DNA from: Pisaster brevispinus
Taxonomy: Eukaryota; Echinodermata; Asteroidea; Forcipulatida; Asteriidae
Direction: 5' to 3'
Length of the DNA: 64,000 nt
Assembly (NCBI GenBank): GCA_023634235.1
Contig: JAMKCF010000001.1
Span: 16,750,258 to 16,814,257 of the forward strand
Made by a program: the position numbers and the translations under genes. Positions 46,856 through 57,890 of this stretch are shown piece after piece. The notes beneath the pieces are model-generated. The model had not been told where the DNA came from. It made no database searches and saw nothing but the letters and a program-made list of their open reading frames with translations. Positions within the stretch are counted from its first letter, which is position 1, and every line of letters begins with the position of its first letter.

Positions 46856-47694
46856 CCTAATTTCATGCTGCTTACCGTAAGCAAAGAATCAACGCTAACG
46901 GAAGCAGAGAATTCCATGCTTACGTCAAGCATATTTCAGGGGTTGGCAGAGAATTTCGGCTTTTTCTCGTGTGTACTTTCTGTAACTAGGCATTCTTCGC
47001 TTACACAGCTAGCGCAGAAATTCGACGCTTGCAAAATAAGCGGAGAATGGTGACCGTAAGCATGGATTTCGGCAGTAACAAGAGCCATGTATTCGGGCTT
47101 ATCCGTTTAAATGAGGTGTAGTTCACTTTATACGCTAAGTTGTGAGACCCAGGCCCAAATACATGGCTCTGCTTACCAAAAGCAAAGAATCAACGCTTAT
47201 AGAAGCATAGAATTAGGTGCTTACGTCAAGCGTATTTCAGGGGTTAGCAGAGGATTTCGGCTTGTGCGCGTGTGTACTTCACGTAACAAGGCATACTTCG
47301 CTTACACAAATAGTGCAAAAATTTGACGCTTGCAAAATAGGCAGAGAATGGGTGACTGTAAGCAAGGATTTCGGCAGTAACCAGAGCCATGAAATTGGGC
47401 TCATTCGTTTAAATCAGGGATAGTTCACTTTATACGCTAAGTTGTGAGACCCAGGCCCAAATACATGGCTCGGCTTACCAAAAGCGAAGAATCAACGCTT
47501 ACAGAAGCAGAGAATTCAGTGCTTACGTCAAGCATATTTCAGAATTAGCAAAGAATTTTGGCTTGTGCGCATGTGTACTTTACGTAACTAGGCATTCATC
47601 GCTTACACAGCTAGCGCAGAAATTTGACGCTTGCAAAAAAAGCAGAGAAAAGTGACAATAACATGGATTTTGGCAGTAACCACAGCCATGAAAT
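46856..47694. repeat. Three tandem MITE units inside Helentron B
   Basis: Units at 46856-47097, 47154-47399 and 47456-47694 start with a ccaa/ccta-type tttcatg or acatg end followed by gctctgcttac, and end cagagccatg..attggg. They are separated by a common 56-bp spacer (gtttaaat, gtagttcactttatacgcta). Copy A has two such units. The array forms a 300-bp higher-order repeat. Confidence 0.8.
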
Positions 47695-49460
47695 GTCTTC
47701 AGTTTTTCACTCAAGGGATATTGTAGATGCGTTTGCCGGCCTAAAAGGCCGTTGGATGTCACCATGACTTCATTTAAAGCGCGTTTTGTATGTGTGTACA
47801 ATACCCATGGTTCTGAAAAGTGGTTCTGAGCTTAGGCAGTCGAATTGTTGTAGAACGCCCTCTAGCGTTCAATGTTTCTTGCAGTTATTACCTCAAGCAC
47901 AGTTTTCAAATAACAAAGACTACGAGCCTCATTCGAAACGATAATTATGTGCATTTTAATTTCTTTTCAGTTATAGACTCATTGAGCATTGAAGATTGAA
48001 CTTGGGTTACCGTGACCCTATGTTAACCTTTACTTCTGGGTCAACCAGAAGTGGGACCATATCTCAAGAACTACACAACCCATGTTCCATTTCTTTTCAG
48101 TTATTAGATCCTTTGAACATTGAAGATTGAACTTGGGTTACCGTGACCCCATATTGACCTTTACTTCTGGGTCAACCAGAAGTGGGACCATATCTCAAGA
48201 ACTGCACAGCCGAGTTTCAATTATTTTCAGTTATAAACCCTATGAAGTTTGAAGAGAAATTTTGGGTTACCATAACTCCATGTTGACCTTTACTTCCGGG
48301 TTAACCGGAAGTGGAATCATATCAGTCAATCTTGAACTTAGGCTCAGTTTAAATGTCTGGATCGTCTAATCAAAGCACAACAAAACGGAACAGCTTCGTG
48401 TTTGTTCACAAACACCTCAATGTCTAGTTTCATTTTGTTTTGTCCCAGGCAGAAAAAATATGATCATTCTAAAATTAAAATTTGCATTGATGGCTGTCAA
48501 ATCAAACAAGTCAGTCGTACCAAATTTCTTGGCGTTCAACTGGACCAAAACCTTAGCTGGAATGATCACATTGATTCTGTTGCTCTGAAAATTGCTCAAA
48601 ATGTTGGTGTTATAAGGAGAGCTAAAGACAGTATCCCTCACAGTTATCTCATAACTTTTTATAATACGCTGGTTCTGCCTTATATTTCCTACTGCAATAA
48701 TGCCTGGGCTAATACCTACCCGACCAAATTGAACAAGATACGTCGTATCCAGAAACGTGCACTCAGATGTATATCAGGTCTCAAGTATACTGACTCAGTG
48801 CAGGATTGCTTTAGGAAATACAAAGTATCTAACATCAACAATATGCAAGTAGCGGAATTTATGTACAATTACAGCAATGGTAACCTGCCCGCCATTTTTT
48901 ACAATTTCTTTTCAGTAAGTAATCACACATACAATACTCGCTCCTCAAAAAAAAAAAAAAAAATTACATTCAAGTCAAATGTAAAACCACAGCTCTACAA
49001 GACAGTATCCGTTATAGAGGATGCAAACTCTGGAATGAGCTGCCAGCCTATATTTCTGAAGCTAGATCTGTAGTTACATTCAAGTTATTGTACAGAAACT
49101 ATTTGCAAGGAAATTGAATGTTCATTTTGTTTATTACTACCCTTTGCATTTACTTTTGTTATATCATGCACATTGTTATATACATGCATCATTGTTCTGT
49201 GTCTACTAAATTATTGGAACATCTCGGGGTTAGGGGGGGGGGTCGGGTTTAAGGATATTTTGTATTTTGTTTTCTTTTGGGGGGGTAAAGGGAGTGTTTT
49301 ACAAGTCCTTGGACTTCTAACATCTTCCTCATAACTTCTTTGATTTCTTTTTTCTTGTTATTTACTTTTAAAGCCTTGCTGTTCAATTATACTTTATTAC
49401 TTACTTTTTGTGTTCATTTGGAAGTTATGGGAAAAAAAATAAACAAACCAAACTACAAGC

Positions 49461-49983
49461 GATGCCAAGTTAATTTGCGTCAACAGGGCCCAAAGTAATC
49501 AAAGTTTAGCTTATATCTGTGGTTATGAAAATCACATTTAAATGTCAATGTATAATTTTCTAGTTGAAAAGAGACGAACACAAAGGTTTACACACTGTCC
49601 AGTTTGGTTTACTAAATGGCGTAAGTTAAAATAAGTTTACACAAGTTTTGTTGGAGGTCAATCTTAATGTACTTTATTGCCTTTCTGCAAACTCAATGTA
49701 CAGCTTTAAAACAGCAAAAGTGTGTTTCATTCAGAGTTTCAAAATATTGGCTAAACAAATATTTAATTCAAAAGCACTGTTCTTTGAAAAATCGATTGAT
49801 GATTACACCTTGTATAGTTAGTTATTAGTGGTGGGACAACGCATGAACGGCCACAAGTTTGATCTCAGGAACAAAGACGCACAAAAGCCTGTTTTTGAAC
49901 ACTTCAATCTCCCTGACCACTCACAAATTCATCTCAAAAAGTAGTATTACATGAAGATCTTAACTAAAAATGACAAAATTTAC
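49461..49983. other. Gene-free stretch
   Basis: AT-rich sequence between the LINE tail and the 3'-most recognised exon of the PHD gene. Probably intron or 3' flank of that gene. Confidence 0.4.
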
Positions 49984-52900
49984 CTTTCCTTCTTTCTTTA
50001 GCCGAATTTGCCTTGTCAGCTGCAGCTGGACTCTTGCCAGGCGCAGCTGGACGTTTGACTGCTACATAAAATGTAAACAAAGTGAAATAATGTTTTGTCC
50101 ATTAAAACAGTTAGAAAACAAACATATTGTAACGTAAACTCGAGCGGTCTAAAGAGTCTCCCTGTAGGTATACGTCTATCTTCTGTTACATATTAAAACA
50201 CACTCAAATAAAGTCCTTGATGCACCGTATTCTCTTTAACTCAACGATGTTTTATTCAGATTCTCTCTTCTTCTTACACTTACTTTAATGATTTGTCTGG
50301 CTCCTTCCTTCTGTTGACCGTTAATCTTTAATCAAAATGTAAGCTACGGCGCAATCACTGACCTGGGTCTAAGTTTTGATGCTTCGCCAAAGCCCGCCAA
50401 AGTACAACTGCCTCACTCTAGTGCGTACCGCGGCCGCCGAAAACGCGCTGCATGCTGCCCATGTGATCTTCACGCAGTGATCACGCGCTGGCCACGTGCA
50501 CGGCGCCGCTGCAACAACTGGGTCAGTAACTGCGCCACCAGGCGACTATTTCGCCACAATATTTAACCTTTAAACTGACTGCAGTTTGTTGAAAACATTT
50601 TCTATACAACACGACTAAGAACTGTGTTTTTCAGCCAGCTGATCAGCTGAAATGTTGCATTCTTGTGAGGAACTTGCAATTAGTAAGCTCACTGACATTT
50701 TGCTAATTTTAATAATAACAGTTCAATTTAAGGCAAGATTCTTTCTTTTTTGAAGGCTAAAAAAATAGAATATAACAGTAAATATGGACTTTTTATTTTC
50801 TACCCACTCAAATATGCTTTTTCAAAAATTTGCAAAGCATGAAAAATGTAAAACAAAATTTAGTAAATTATAAAAGTATCCTAATAAGATATTTCAAGTA
50901 TTACCTTTGCCTTTTTTGTTTTTGCCTTTTTTGCCTTTTTTGTTTTTGCCTTTTTTGCCTTTGGATGTCCCTTTTCCACCTTTCTGTTGAGAGTCCTCCT
51001 GTGTATCTGCACTCGATGGCAGTACAGAAGCGGTAGAGGAATTCACGGTAGAACTACAAGTACCTGCATCAGCTGACGTTAACAAGTCTGCAAAATGTAT
51101 GCAATTACAGAAACCATGTAACATAATGATACATATCTCTGAACTTGATCAAAATGTTTTTATTTTCTTTCCAAAACAAGGAAAGCCAACTTTTTAACTT
51201 TATTTTCAAACCAATGAATGATTTAAAATAAATATGAAGGAACCAAAATTACGTAAACATGCATGAAGATCAAGAATGGTTCTCAGTATGCTCAGCTCAG
51301 GTCTCAGTCGTAACTTTTTTTAAACAATACCATGTACCGTCTGCTGGGATATTATCGGGCGTGAAGACCACGCAACTGTAGTGCCACCATTGTACTGGAC
51401 AGCTTTTGTCACTGCACGACACCATATCTGTGGTTAAAATACCATTGCACGTACAAAAAGTCTGTTCGTCTTCGTCGGCACTGCTTTCAACAGTTAGGTG
51501 GTCATCAAAGTATGGATCTTTGTTGATGAGATCTTCATCAAAATCACATAAATCGCTGGAGTCGATGTCTTCACAGACCGGAGTGACTGGTCAATGTTTA
51601 CACTAGCCTAATTGCGGTTGTAAAACCGAAGATCTTATCAGCGCGGCAACGAACGTCAGGCGCTTTGAAGTGCTACAAGTTGTAACTCCTTCCTTTCTCT
51701 ATGCTTCTACTAATTCATAATGTAGAGTTGAGGTTTACGTACAATAAGAGGCATAAACAATGCATTGGAAGGGGCATCTAGCCAACTATCATCACCATCT
51801 GCGTGTCTATATAGATCACAAAATGTAAATCACATTTCATTACTGTAGCTTAACCATCCCTGGAGTATCAAGAAGGCGCGGCCATCCACGGACAGGTGAT
51901 TCCATGGTAACTTGTACCCAGGATGATCTTGTATTGCATGACTTTGCCATGTACGTTTCAACCGTACCCTTGGATCCTTATTGTATTTCAACCAAGCCTT
52001 CATTTCCTTGAAGTCTTCATCTGCAAGTATGTCAGTAATGTCATATACTATTAGAAAACGAACACAAGTATATTTTGCATGAAAGAAGCCAACATTAAAA
52101 ATGAAAAAAAGGATTTTAGGTGTCAAACCAGAAGTTACAATGACCAAGTTGCTACTGTTCCCTGATGAAGAAATCACACGATTCTACAAATTTGTATTAC
52201 ATAGTATTGAGAGGTGTCAGGCTCAACGCGAGATTCAATTAAGGGAGAGTAAAGTTTTATGGAAAATCCACTGGGTCACCACACAGCAAAATAAATTTAG
52301 CTCAAAACGTGAGTTTTTATTCTAAATTGTTTAATTCCACCAAACGCTAAATAAATACAATTCTTCACAGGCGGAAACTTTACAAATCTACACTATTTTA
52401 CATCTTAGTAACGACTTTCCAGAGCATGACAACGCTTTAATATGCAATGAGACTATACTATAAAATGCTCGCAAAAAAACCCTGTAATGTATCTACTTAA
52501 GGTTGACCTTGATTTGCAAAGTACCACCATGCATGGATTATATATAGTCTTAGACTATTTTCTAGTAAACCTAAACGTAAAAGATTTAAATCTCTGTTAC
52601 AAGTTCGTTCGTACCGCTGTGGGGAGTTCAATCCTCGAACAATAAATATAGTTAGATCCCACCTGTGGGCTCAAGACCCCGTTTACACTAGATCCAGAAA
52701 GGTGGATCAGACCCGGGTCTGATCCGGCAATGTGGATTAACGGCTAGTGTAAACGCAAAAAAGCCGGATCAGACCCGGTTCAAGATCCGGCAATTTTAAT
52801 CCACCTTTCGAGGAGGGTTGAATCCGGCAATTGGTGGATCAGATCCGGCAAAGTGGATTCCAAATACAAGTGTAAACGCAAAGGTGGATCAGACACCGCA

Positions 52901-54764
52901 ATTTGATGTGGTCATTTCCGGTTTCGCTACGAATGGCGCGCTTTTTGCTTGTGCTTTGGTGGGACATCCGTCGCTGTTTATATTTGTGTGTGTGCTGTGT
53001 GCACATGGACTGTGCGTGTGTGAAACGTTTTGTTGTTTTCAGCGTCCTTATACATACATCGTTACGTTTGGAGCTTGCCTTGTTGCTGTATTTTTTAAAT
53101 TCCCATCTACCAAATATTTCTACCTGCATGGTCGTTGTTATCCGTATCATTTGCTGTACTGTATTTTCTGCATTCTACCTTCGCCTTGATAATGATTATT
53201 TCTAGAAGTGGCGCGCTGTAATCGTGACCTTTGAGCTCTTTGCGAGGAGCGGTGACGTCATGACCAATATACATCCGGTTCAAAAGTGGGATCGGAGCCG
53301 GATCAAGCGCTGGTGTAAACGCGACACGGGATCTTGATCTGCGGTCGTTAAAAAACTGCCGGATCTCAATCCACCTTTCTGGATCTAGTGTAAACGCGGT
53401 GCAAGACGGATATCACGCTCTAGTGAATCCCTTGTCTGCTGCCTGTGGTTCCGTGCGACCCCGTTTACACTAGATCCAGAAAGGTGGATCAGACCCGGGT
53501 CTGATCCGGCAATGTGGATTAACGGCTAGTGTAAACGCAAAAAAGCCGGATCAGACCCGGTTCAAGATCCGGCAATTTTAATCCACCTTTCGAGGAGGGT
53601 TGAATCCGGCAATTGGTGGATCAGATCCGGCAAAGTGGATTCCAAATACAAGTGTAAACGCAAAGGTGGATCAGACACCGCAATTCGACGTGGTCATTTC
53701 CGGTTTCGCTACGAATGGCGCGCTTTTTGCTTGTACTTTGGTGGGACATGCGTCGCTGTTTTTTATTTGTGTGTGTGCTGTGTGCACATGGACTGTGCGT
53801 GTGTGAAACGTTTTGTTGTTTTCAGCGTCCTTATACATACATCGTTACGTTTGGAGCTTGCCTTGTTGCTGTATTTTGTTAATTCCCATCTACAAAATAT
53901 TTCTACCTGCATGGTCGTTGTTATCCGTATCATTTGCTGTACTGTATTTTCTGCATTCTACCTTCGCATTGATAATGATTATTTCTAGAAGTGGCGCGCT
54001 GTAATCGTGACCTTTGAGCTCTTTGCGAGGAGCGGTGACGTCATGACCAATATACATCCGGTTCAAAAGTGGGATCGGAGCCGGATCAAGCGCTGGTGTA
54101 AACGCGACACAGGATCTTGATCTGCGGTCGTTAAAAAAATGCCGGATCTCAATCCACCTTTCTGGATCTAGTGTAAACGCGGTGTTTAGCCGCCTCGTAA
54201 TTGGTGTCTGCTGTGATCAGCTCCTGGGTTTACGCCGACAGGAGCACCCAATAGGCTTGCCTTGTATTGTAGATGAAGGTGAAGGAGATAACCTCAAGGC
54301 CTTCAACCTGGGTCGGTCCTCTAAATACCATAACCAAATTTCAAATTAAGTATCATACTAAATACTTGAATTACAATGGCTCTCGTATAAGTTTACCAAT
54401 TTTGTAAACATTCGTCACTCTTCACATTACCAGAAAGAAAACACTTCGTTGCCCTTTGATGTGCAATACATTGTATGATCTTATGGACATCTTTCATTAA
54501 ACGTTAAATGCACACAAATTTACTCACTTACAAACGACATCAGCTCTATATGTTTCGCAAATACAATGATTTGAGGAAATAGTACCTTAGACATAATATT
54601 CAATCAAGAGCTATTAACGGTATTTACACAAAATGCATTAAAAGGTATTTTACAAAAGTACATGTACTTACAGTCAACATAATGGATGTAGCCTGGCTGT
54701 AGGAAATCAATTGGGGAGTATTTGTCCCGTTTCTCACAGCAAACTTGCAGAGTAAAATTAATAT
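49984..54764 (-). CDS. PHD-finger host gene, five exons recognised
   Basis: Minus-strand exons in order are 54672-54764 (CCEKRDKYSPIDFLQPGYIH), 51830-52020 or slightly shorter (EDFKEMKAWLKYNKDPRVR), 51297-51586 (PHD), 50905-51087 and 49984-50061. Joins 1-2, 2-3 (using a GTAATG donor in exon 2) and 4-5 are phase-consistent. Exon 3 has DFDEDLINKDPYFDDHL, then TFCTCNGILTTDMVSCSD, KSCPVQWWHYSCV and GTWYC. This matches ING-type PHD fingers that read histone H3 tails, except that the final cysteine appears as Lys, unless splicing differs. Exon 4 ends in a lysine/glycine repeat (GKKGKNKKGKKGKNKKGK). Exon 5 has KRPAAPGKSPAAADKANSAK. The 5' and 3' ends were not found. Introns hold a solo LTR and two MITEs. 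A chromatin role is inference. Confidence 0.55.
50128..50558. mobile_element. Solo LTR, 431 bp
   Basis: Begins tgtaacgtaaactcgag and ends gactatttcgccaca, i.e. TGT...ACA. It is flanked by ATAT on both sides (50124-50127, 50559-50562), a 4-bp target duplication. A minus-strand AATAAA signal and a GC-rich half fit an LTR. No internal retroelement sequence is adjacent, so it is a solo LTR left by recombination. It sits in an intron of the PHD gene. Orientation is uncertain, with minus favoured. Confidence 0.7.
52676..53400. mobile_element. MITE with 30-bp terminal inverted repeats, copy 1
   Basis: The ends are accccgtttacactagatcc and, inverted, accgcgtttacactagatcc, each continuing into agaaaggtggat. 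Subterminal gtgtaaacgc and ccggatc motifs are repeated many times. Possible 4-bp CAAG duplication. The interior has an open frame of about 100 codons (52903-53205) starting near MARFLLVLWWDI that is also present in copy 2 with minor changes; I do not recognise it. Non-autonomous; superfamily unknown. Confidence 0.8.
53458..54183. mobile_element. MITE, copy 2 (near-identical tandem neighbour)
   Basis: Same ends and interior as copy 1, differing at a small number of positions. It is separated from copy 1 by 57 bp. No matching duplication flanks this copy, so it may come from local duplication and not independent insertion. Confidence 0.8.
54184..54671. other. Intron-like, no feature seen
   Basis: AT-rich sequence between the second MITE and the first recognised exon of the PHD gene. 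Confidence 0.4.
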
Positions 54765-54805
54765 CTGCACGGTAATTGCAGCTCAAAAATTAGAAGTTTT
54801 ATATT

Positions 54806-55156
54806 TGCTATTTATTAACACCAGACTTTATCACGAAGATAAAACAAATATATGTCTGTGTACTCTCTGCACAAAACACGGCCACTGCTGGTGCCTGAAG
54901 GGTAAAGAATGTCAAGCATGAGCCCCGCCTTGCCAAAACAAAAGCTCGCTTCTACCCAGCATGCCTTGCACGCAGCACAAGTCATGGCGCAATAAATATG
55001 CAAAACACCCGCGATGAAATAATAAAAGCAAACAAACAAACCAACCTTTAACCTTGTGTTGTCTATGACCATTTAACCTTGCGAGACGTGTAAACCTGGA
55101 AATTAAACTTGCACTAGTCCACAGTTAGAAAAGCATTACTATAACACATCGTGACA
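54806..55156 (-). repeat. Candidate 3' LTR
   Basis: On the minus strand it starts TGTCACGATGTG immediately after the purine tract, contains AATAAA near its end and may stop at GCA (54806). The end is tentative because no second LTR is available for comparison. Confidence 0.4.
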
Positions 55157-55290
55157 TTTACCCCCTTTTTAGAGGAAAATATTTCATATTTAACTATTCA
55201 CAAGTAATTTACAAAAGCTATGCATACTTACAAGTTTAACACGCTGAAGTACTCACGGATGACAACGTGACAGTGCCAGGTCATACTTAC

Positions 55291-56341
55291 CTACTCAGGG
55301 GCGCATACTCGACTAAGGAAGTCAGCTCCAACATTCTCTGACCCTTTGATGGCCTCTATTCTCATCTGATACGGTTGTAATGATAGGGCCCATTGCATTA
55401 TGCGGCTGTTGATCACCCGAGCCTTCTGCATGTAGATAAGGGGCTGGTGATCCGTCTCTAAGATGAACTGTCTTCCATATAGATAGGTCTGGAACTTTCT
55501 AACTGCCCACACTATAGCAAGACACTCTTGTTCTATTGTCGAGTAATTCTGTTCTCTCGGCAGAAGTTTCTTACTTGCAAAGTGGATAGGAAACTTCACC
55601 CCGTTGCGCTCCTGTAGAAGTACAGCACCTAACCCTTCGTTGGAGGCATCTGTGCGTAGAATAAAGTCTTTCTACATCAGGAAGATGAAGAATCGGTGTT
55701 CGTGTCATCATACGTTTAAGTGACTGAAATGACAGTTCTTGACTTGGACCCCAAACTACCTTATTGGCTTCTTTATTCTTGGTCTTGTCTGTAAGTGGGG
55801 TGGCGACTGCAGCGAAATTAGCGATGAACTTTCGGTAGTAGCCGACCAACCCCAAGAAAGATCATAGTTGTTTCTTCGTCTGTGGTTTTGGAGCCTGTAG
55901 GATCTTTTCACGTTTGTCATGATGAGGTTCTAGCTGGCCTTCACCGATGATGTGCCCCAGAAACTCCATTTTCTCAAAACCAATCAGACAGTTTGAGGGA
56001 CGAGCGTTCAACCCGGCTTGATGAAGTTTCTGCAATACCTGCTTGATTGTAGCCAAATGTGTAGTCCAGTCTTGCGTATGAATCAGGATGTCGTCAATAT
56101 AATTATTAACGTGCTGTACCCCCTGCAACTCTAAACGCATCATTCGGCTGAACGTAGCTGGGGCATTCACAAGCCCAAATGGCATGGTTCTAAACTGGTA
56201 CAACCCATCCGGTGTGATGAAGGCGGTCTTACATCGATCTTCCAACCTAATCGGTATCTGCCAATATCCCTTTGAGAGGTCAATTTTGGTGAAGAATCTG
56301 TCCTTGGCAAGCCTTGCAAAGATTTCATTTGACGTGGGCAT
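55291..56341 (-). pseudogene. Gypsy-type reverse transcriptase and RNase H
   Basis: ORF 55862-56341 has FFTKIDLSKGYWQIPI, KTAFITPDGLYQFRTMPFGL, NAPATFSRMM and YIDDILIHT (the catalytic YxDD). Upstream, at about 56350-56640, broken frames still show LLTDLPGITN, PYASPIVL and NRFCIDFRQLNK. ORF 55571-55855 has GLVGYYRKFIANFA and the RT-RNase H joint. ORF 55291-55599 has PIHFASKKLLPREQNYST, FILETDHQPLIYM and ends GADFLSRVCAPE, the usual close of a gypsy RNase H. A frame change near 55600 and others upstream inactivate it. The pol ORF ends here with no integrase after it. Confidence 0.85.
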
Positions 56342-56862
56342 CGGCTCCGCGGCGAAGACTGATTTTATTCAGTTGTCTGAAGTCAATGCAGAAACGGTTT
56401 GTGCCATCTTTTTTTCGTACCAAGACTATTGGTGAAGCATACGGAGAGTCGGATCTCTCGATGATTCCCATGTCTAACATAGATTTTACTTCCTCTTTAC
56501 TACATCTCTCATGGCATAGGGTAGAGGGTAAGGTCTTGATCTGATACGGCCGTCTGATGTAACCCTGATGCTATGTGTAGCCATGTTCGTTATACCTGGA
56601 AGGTCGGTCAGCAGTTCCTTGTAGTTTGCCAATCAAACGTTTTACTTGCTGGACCTGTTCATGTGATAAGCTTGGGCTTATCAACACGTCTGAAGAAGAC
56701 TCGTTGGCTTGTACTGCTGGGAGTTCTATGTCTTCCACATACATCCTTTAGTAGTCGCTGTGATGTCTTCACTGTCATCTTCTGCAATAACCGCACACCC
56801 AACTTCCTCGATGACGTCTCATTTATCGGTTTTAGTAGGCGTCGGTGTGCTAGCATCATTTC

Positions 56863-57890
56863 TTAAAATGTACCTTTTGAGGAGGTTTGCGTGAAAGACC
56901 TGACTCGGTTGCTAAGTTCAATTCGGTAATCCACATCACCAACTCTCTCCAATACAGGAAATGGTCTTTTCCACTGCATCAATAGTTTGTTATGAATAGT
57001 TGGTAGTAGCAGCAGGACTAGATCACCAACGCTAAACTTCCTTGACCGAGCCTTCCGGTTGTAATACACCTTCGTCTTAGCAGAAGACTTCTTCAGCTCC
57101 TCCCTTGCCAACTTGCATGTCTGCTCAAGTTGTTTCCGTAGGTCGATGACAAACTGATAGGTAGTTCTGTTCTGCCATATAACAACTTGAACGGTGAGAA
57201 GTGTAAGCTAGCTTGAGTTGTCTCTCTGTATGCAAAGAGCAGAGGGTTAATGAAACTATCCCAGTCTTGGGGACGGTCAACACACATACGTTTCAGCATC
57301 TGCTTCAGTGTACCATTGAAACGTTCTACCAATCCATTACGTGCAGGGTGATAGGTTGTTGTCGTAATTTGTTTCAATGACAGAAGTCGGCTTACCTCAC
57401 GCATGAGATCAGATGTGAATTGAGCCCCCTGGTCTGTCAACACCTCCCTCGGGACGCCTTCCCTGCTGAAAATATCCACCATGGCCTCCACTACTCTAGT
57501 CGTGTCAATACTTCGAAGAGGTACCGCCTCTGGATATCTTGTAACCACTGTCAAGATGTACCGATGACCTCTGCTAGTGACTGGCTTGATGGGACCCACG
57601 ATGTCAACAGCAATCCTCTGAAACGGCTATTCTATCAGCAGCATGGTACCTAGAGGTACCATAGTCGCCCGTCCTTTGTGGATCGTGTGCTGACAAACAT
57701 CACATGACCTGCAGAATCTTGTTATACCAGATTGTAAGCCTGGCCAATAAAAGCTGGTTAAAACTTTGATAGCGGTTCTTTGAACACCCTGATGTCCACC
57801 TAGAATCGACTCATGGGCCAAGGCCATCACATGTTTACGGAACTTTTCAGGTACAACTAACTGCTTGAGGGGGGTCGCCATATCAATCAA
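56863..57890 (-). pseudogene. Gypsy-type integrase, upstream of RT
   Basis: ORF 57627-57890 is the H2C2 zinc module (LAHESILGGHQGVQRTAI then CRSCDVCQ). ORF 57093-57599 is the core: YILTVVTRYPEAVPL, LTDQGAQFTSDLM (second Asp) and NGLVERFNGTLKQMLKRM (Glu). The first catalytic Asp, expected just before TRYPEA, is missing. ORF 56863-57111 is the C-terminal module (KFSVGDLVLLLLP, WKRPFPVLERVGDVDYRIEL), resembling a GPY/F module. The integrase is followed on the same strand by a spacer and then RT, not by an LTR. Frameshifts separate the ORFs. The missing Asp and the frame breaks imply an inactive copy. Confidence 0.85.

Larger units (their letters stand above)
43609..48427 (+). mobile_element. Helentron/Helitron2-type element, family 1 copy B
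   Basis: Same ends as copy A: agctgttccg with the left hairpin at 43609-43634, cggaacagct at 48386-48395, hairpin 48398-48415, and CTAG ending at 48427. It is inserted in the LINE RT gene. Comparing with the uninterrupted coding frame shows that TT at the target is present on both sides and no LINE sequence is lost. It carries the family-2 element C (43685-45430) inside its ATT microsatellite. Without C it is about 3.07 kb, against 2.79 kb for copy A. The difference is mostly the number of internal MITE units. Confidence 0.9.
41174..49120 (+). pseudogene. LINE ORF2: endonuclease and reverse transcriptase, interrupted
   Basis: The ATG ORF 41174-43042 has the endonuclease motifs LNVRSVKNKIRLL, AITETWL, GVNYRPPSQS, GDFNIDLLKN and DDISDHFPVY, followed by the RT N-terminal part (KFKIARATPVFKTGD). 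A one-base shift near 42985 moves to the frame with NYRPISVLPAISKLLERA, FLDLSKAFDTLDH, GVPQGSILGPLLFLIYVNDL and FADDTS (intact catalytic pair), open to 43608. After the Helentron the same frame resumes at 48428 (FILFCPRQKK) with TKFLGVQLDQNLSWNDHID and a C-terminal KLWNELPAYISEAR. The last part is shifted by the A homopolymer near 48950-48963. Catalytic motifs are preserved, so the copy decayed recently except for the insertion and frameshifts. Confidence 0.8.
39800..49460 (+). mobile_element. Second LINE, split by a Helentron
   Basis: A non-LTR retrotransposon with ORF1 (39952-40747) and endonuclease/RT ORF2 (41174-43608 plus 48428-49120). The two halves of ORF2 meet exactly when the Helentron at 43609-48427 is ignored: coding NTNK-TN on the left continues as FILF on the right. 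A 3' UTR with an A-rich end follows to about 49460. The 5' boundary is approximate. The RT is of the Jockey/CR1 supergroup. Confidence 0.8.
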
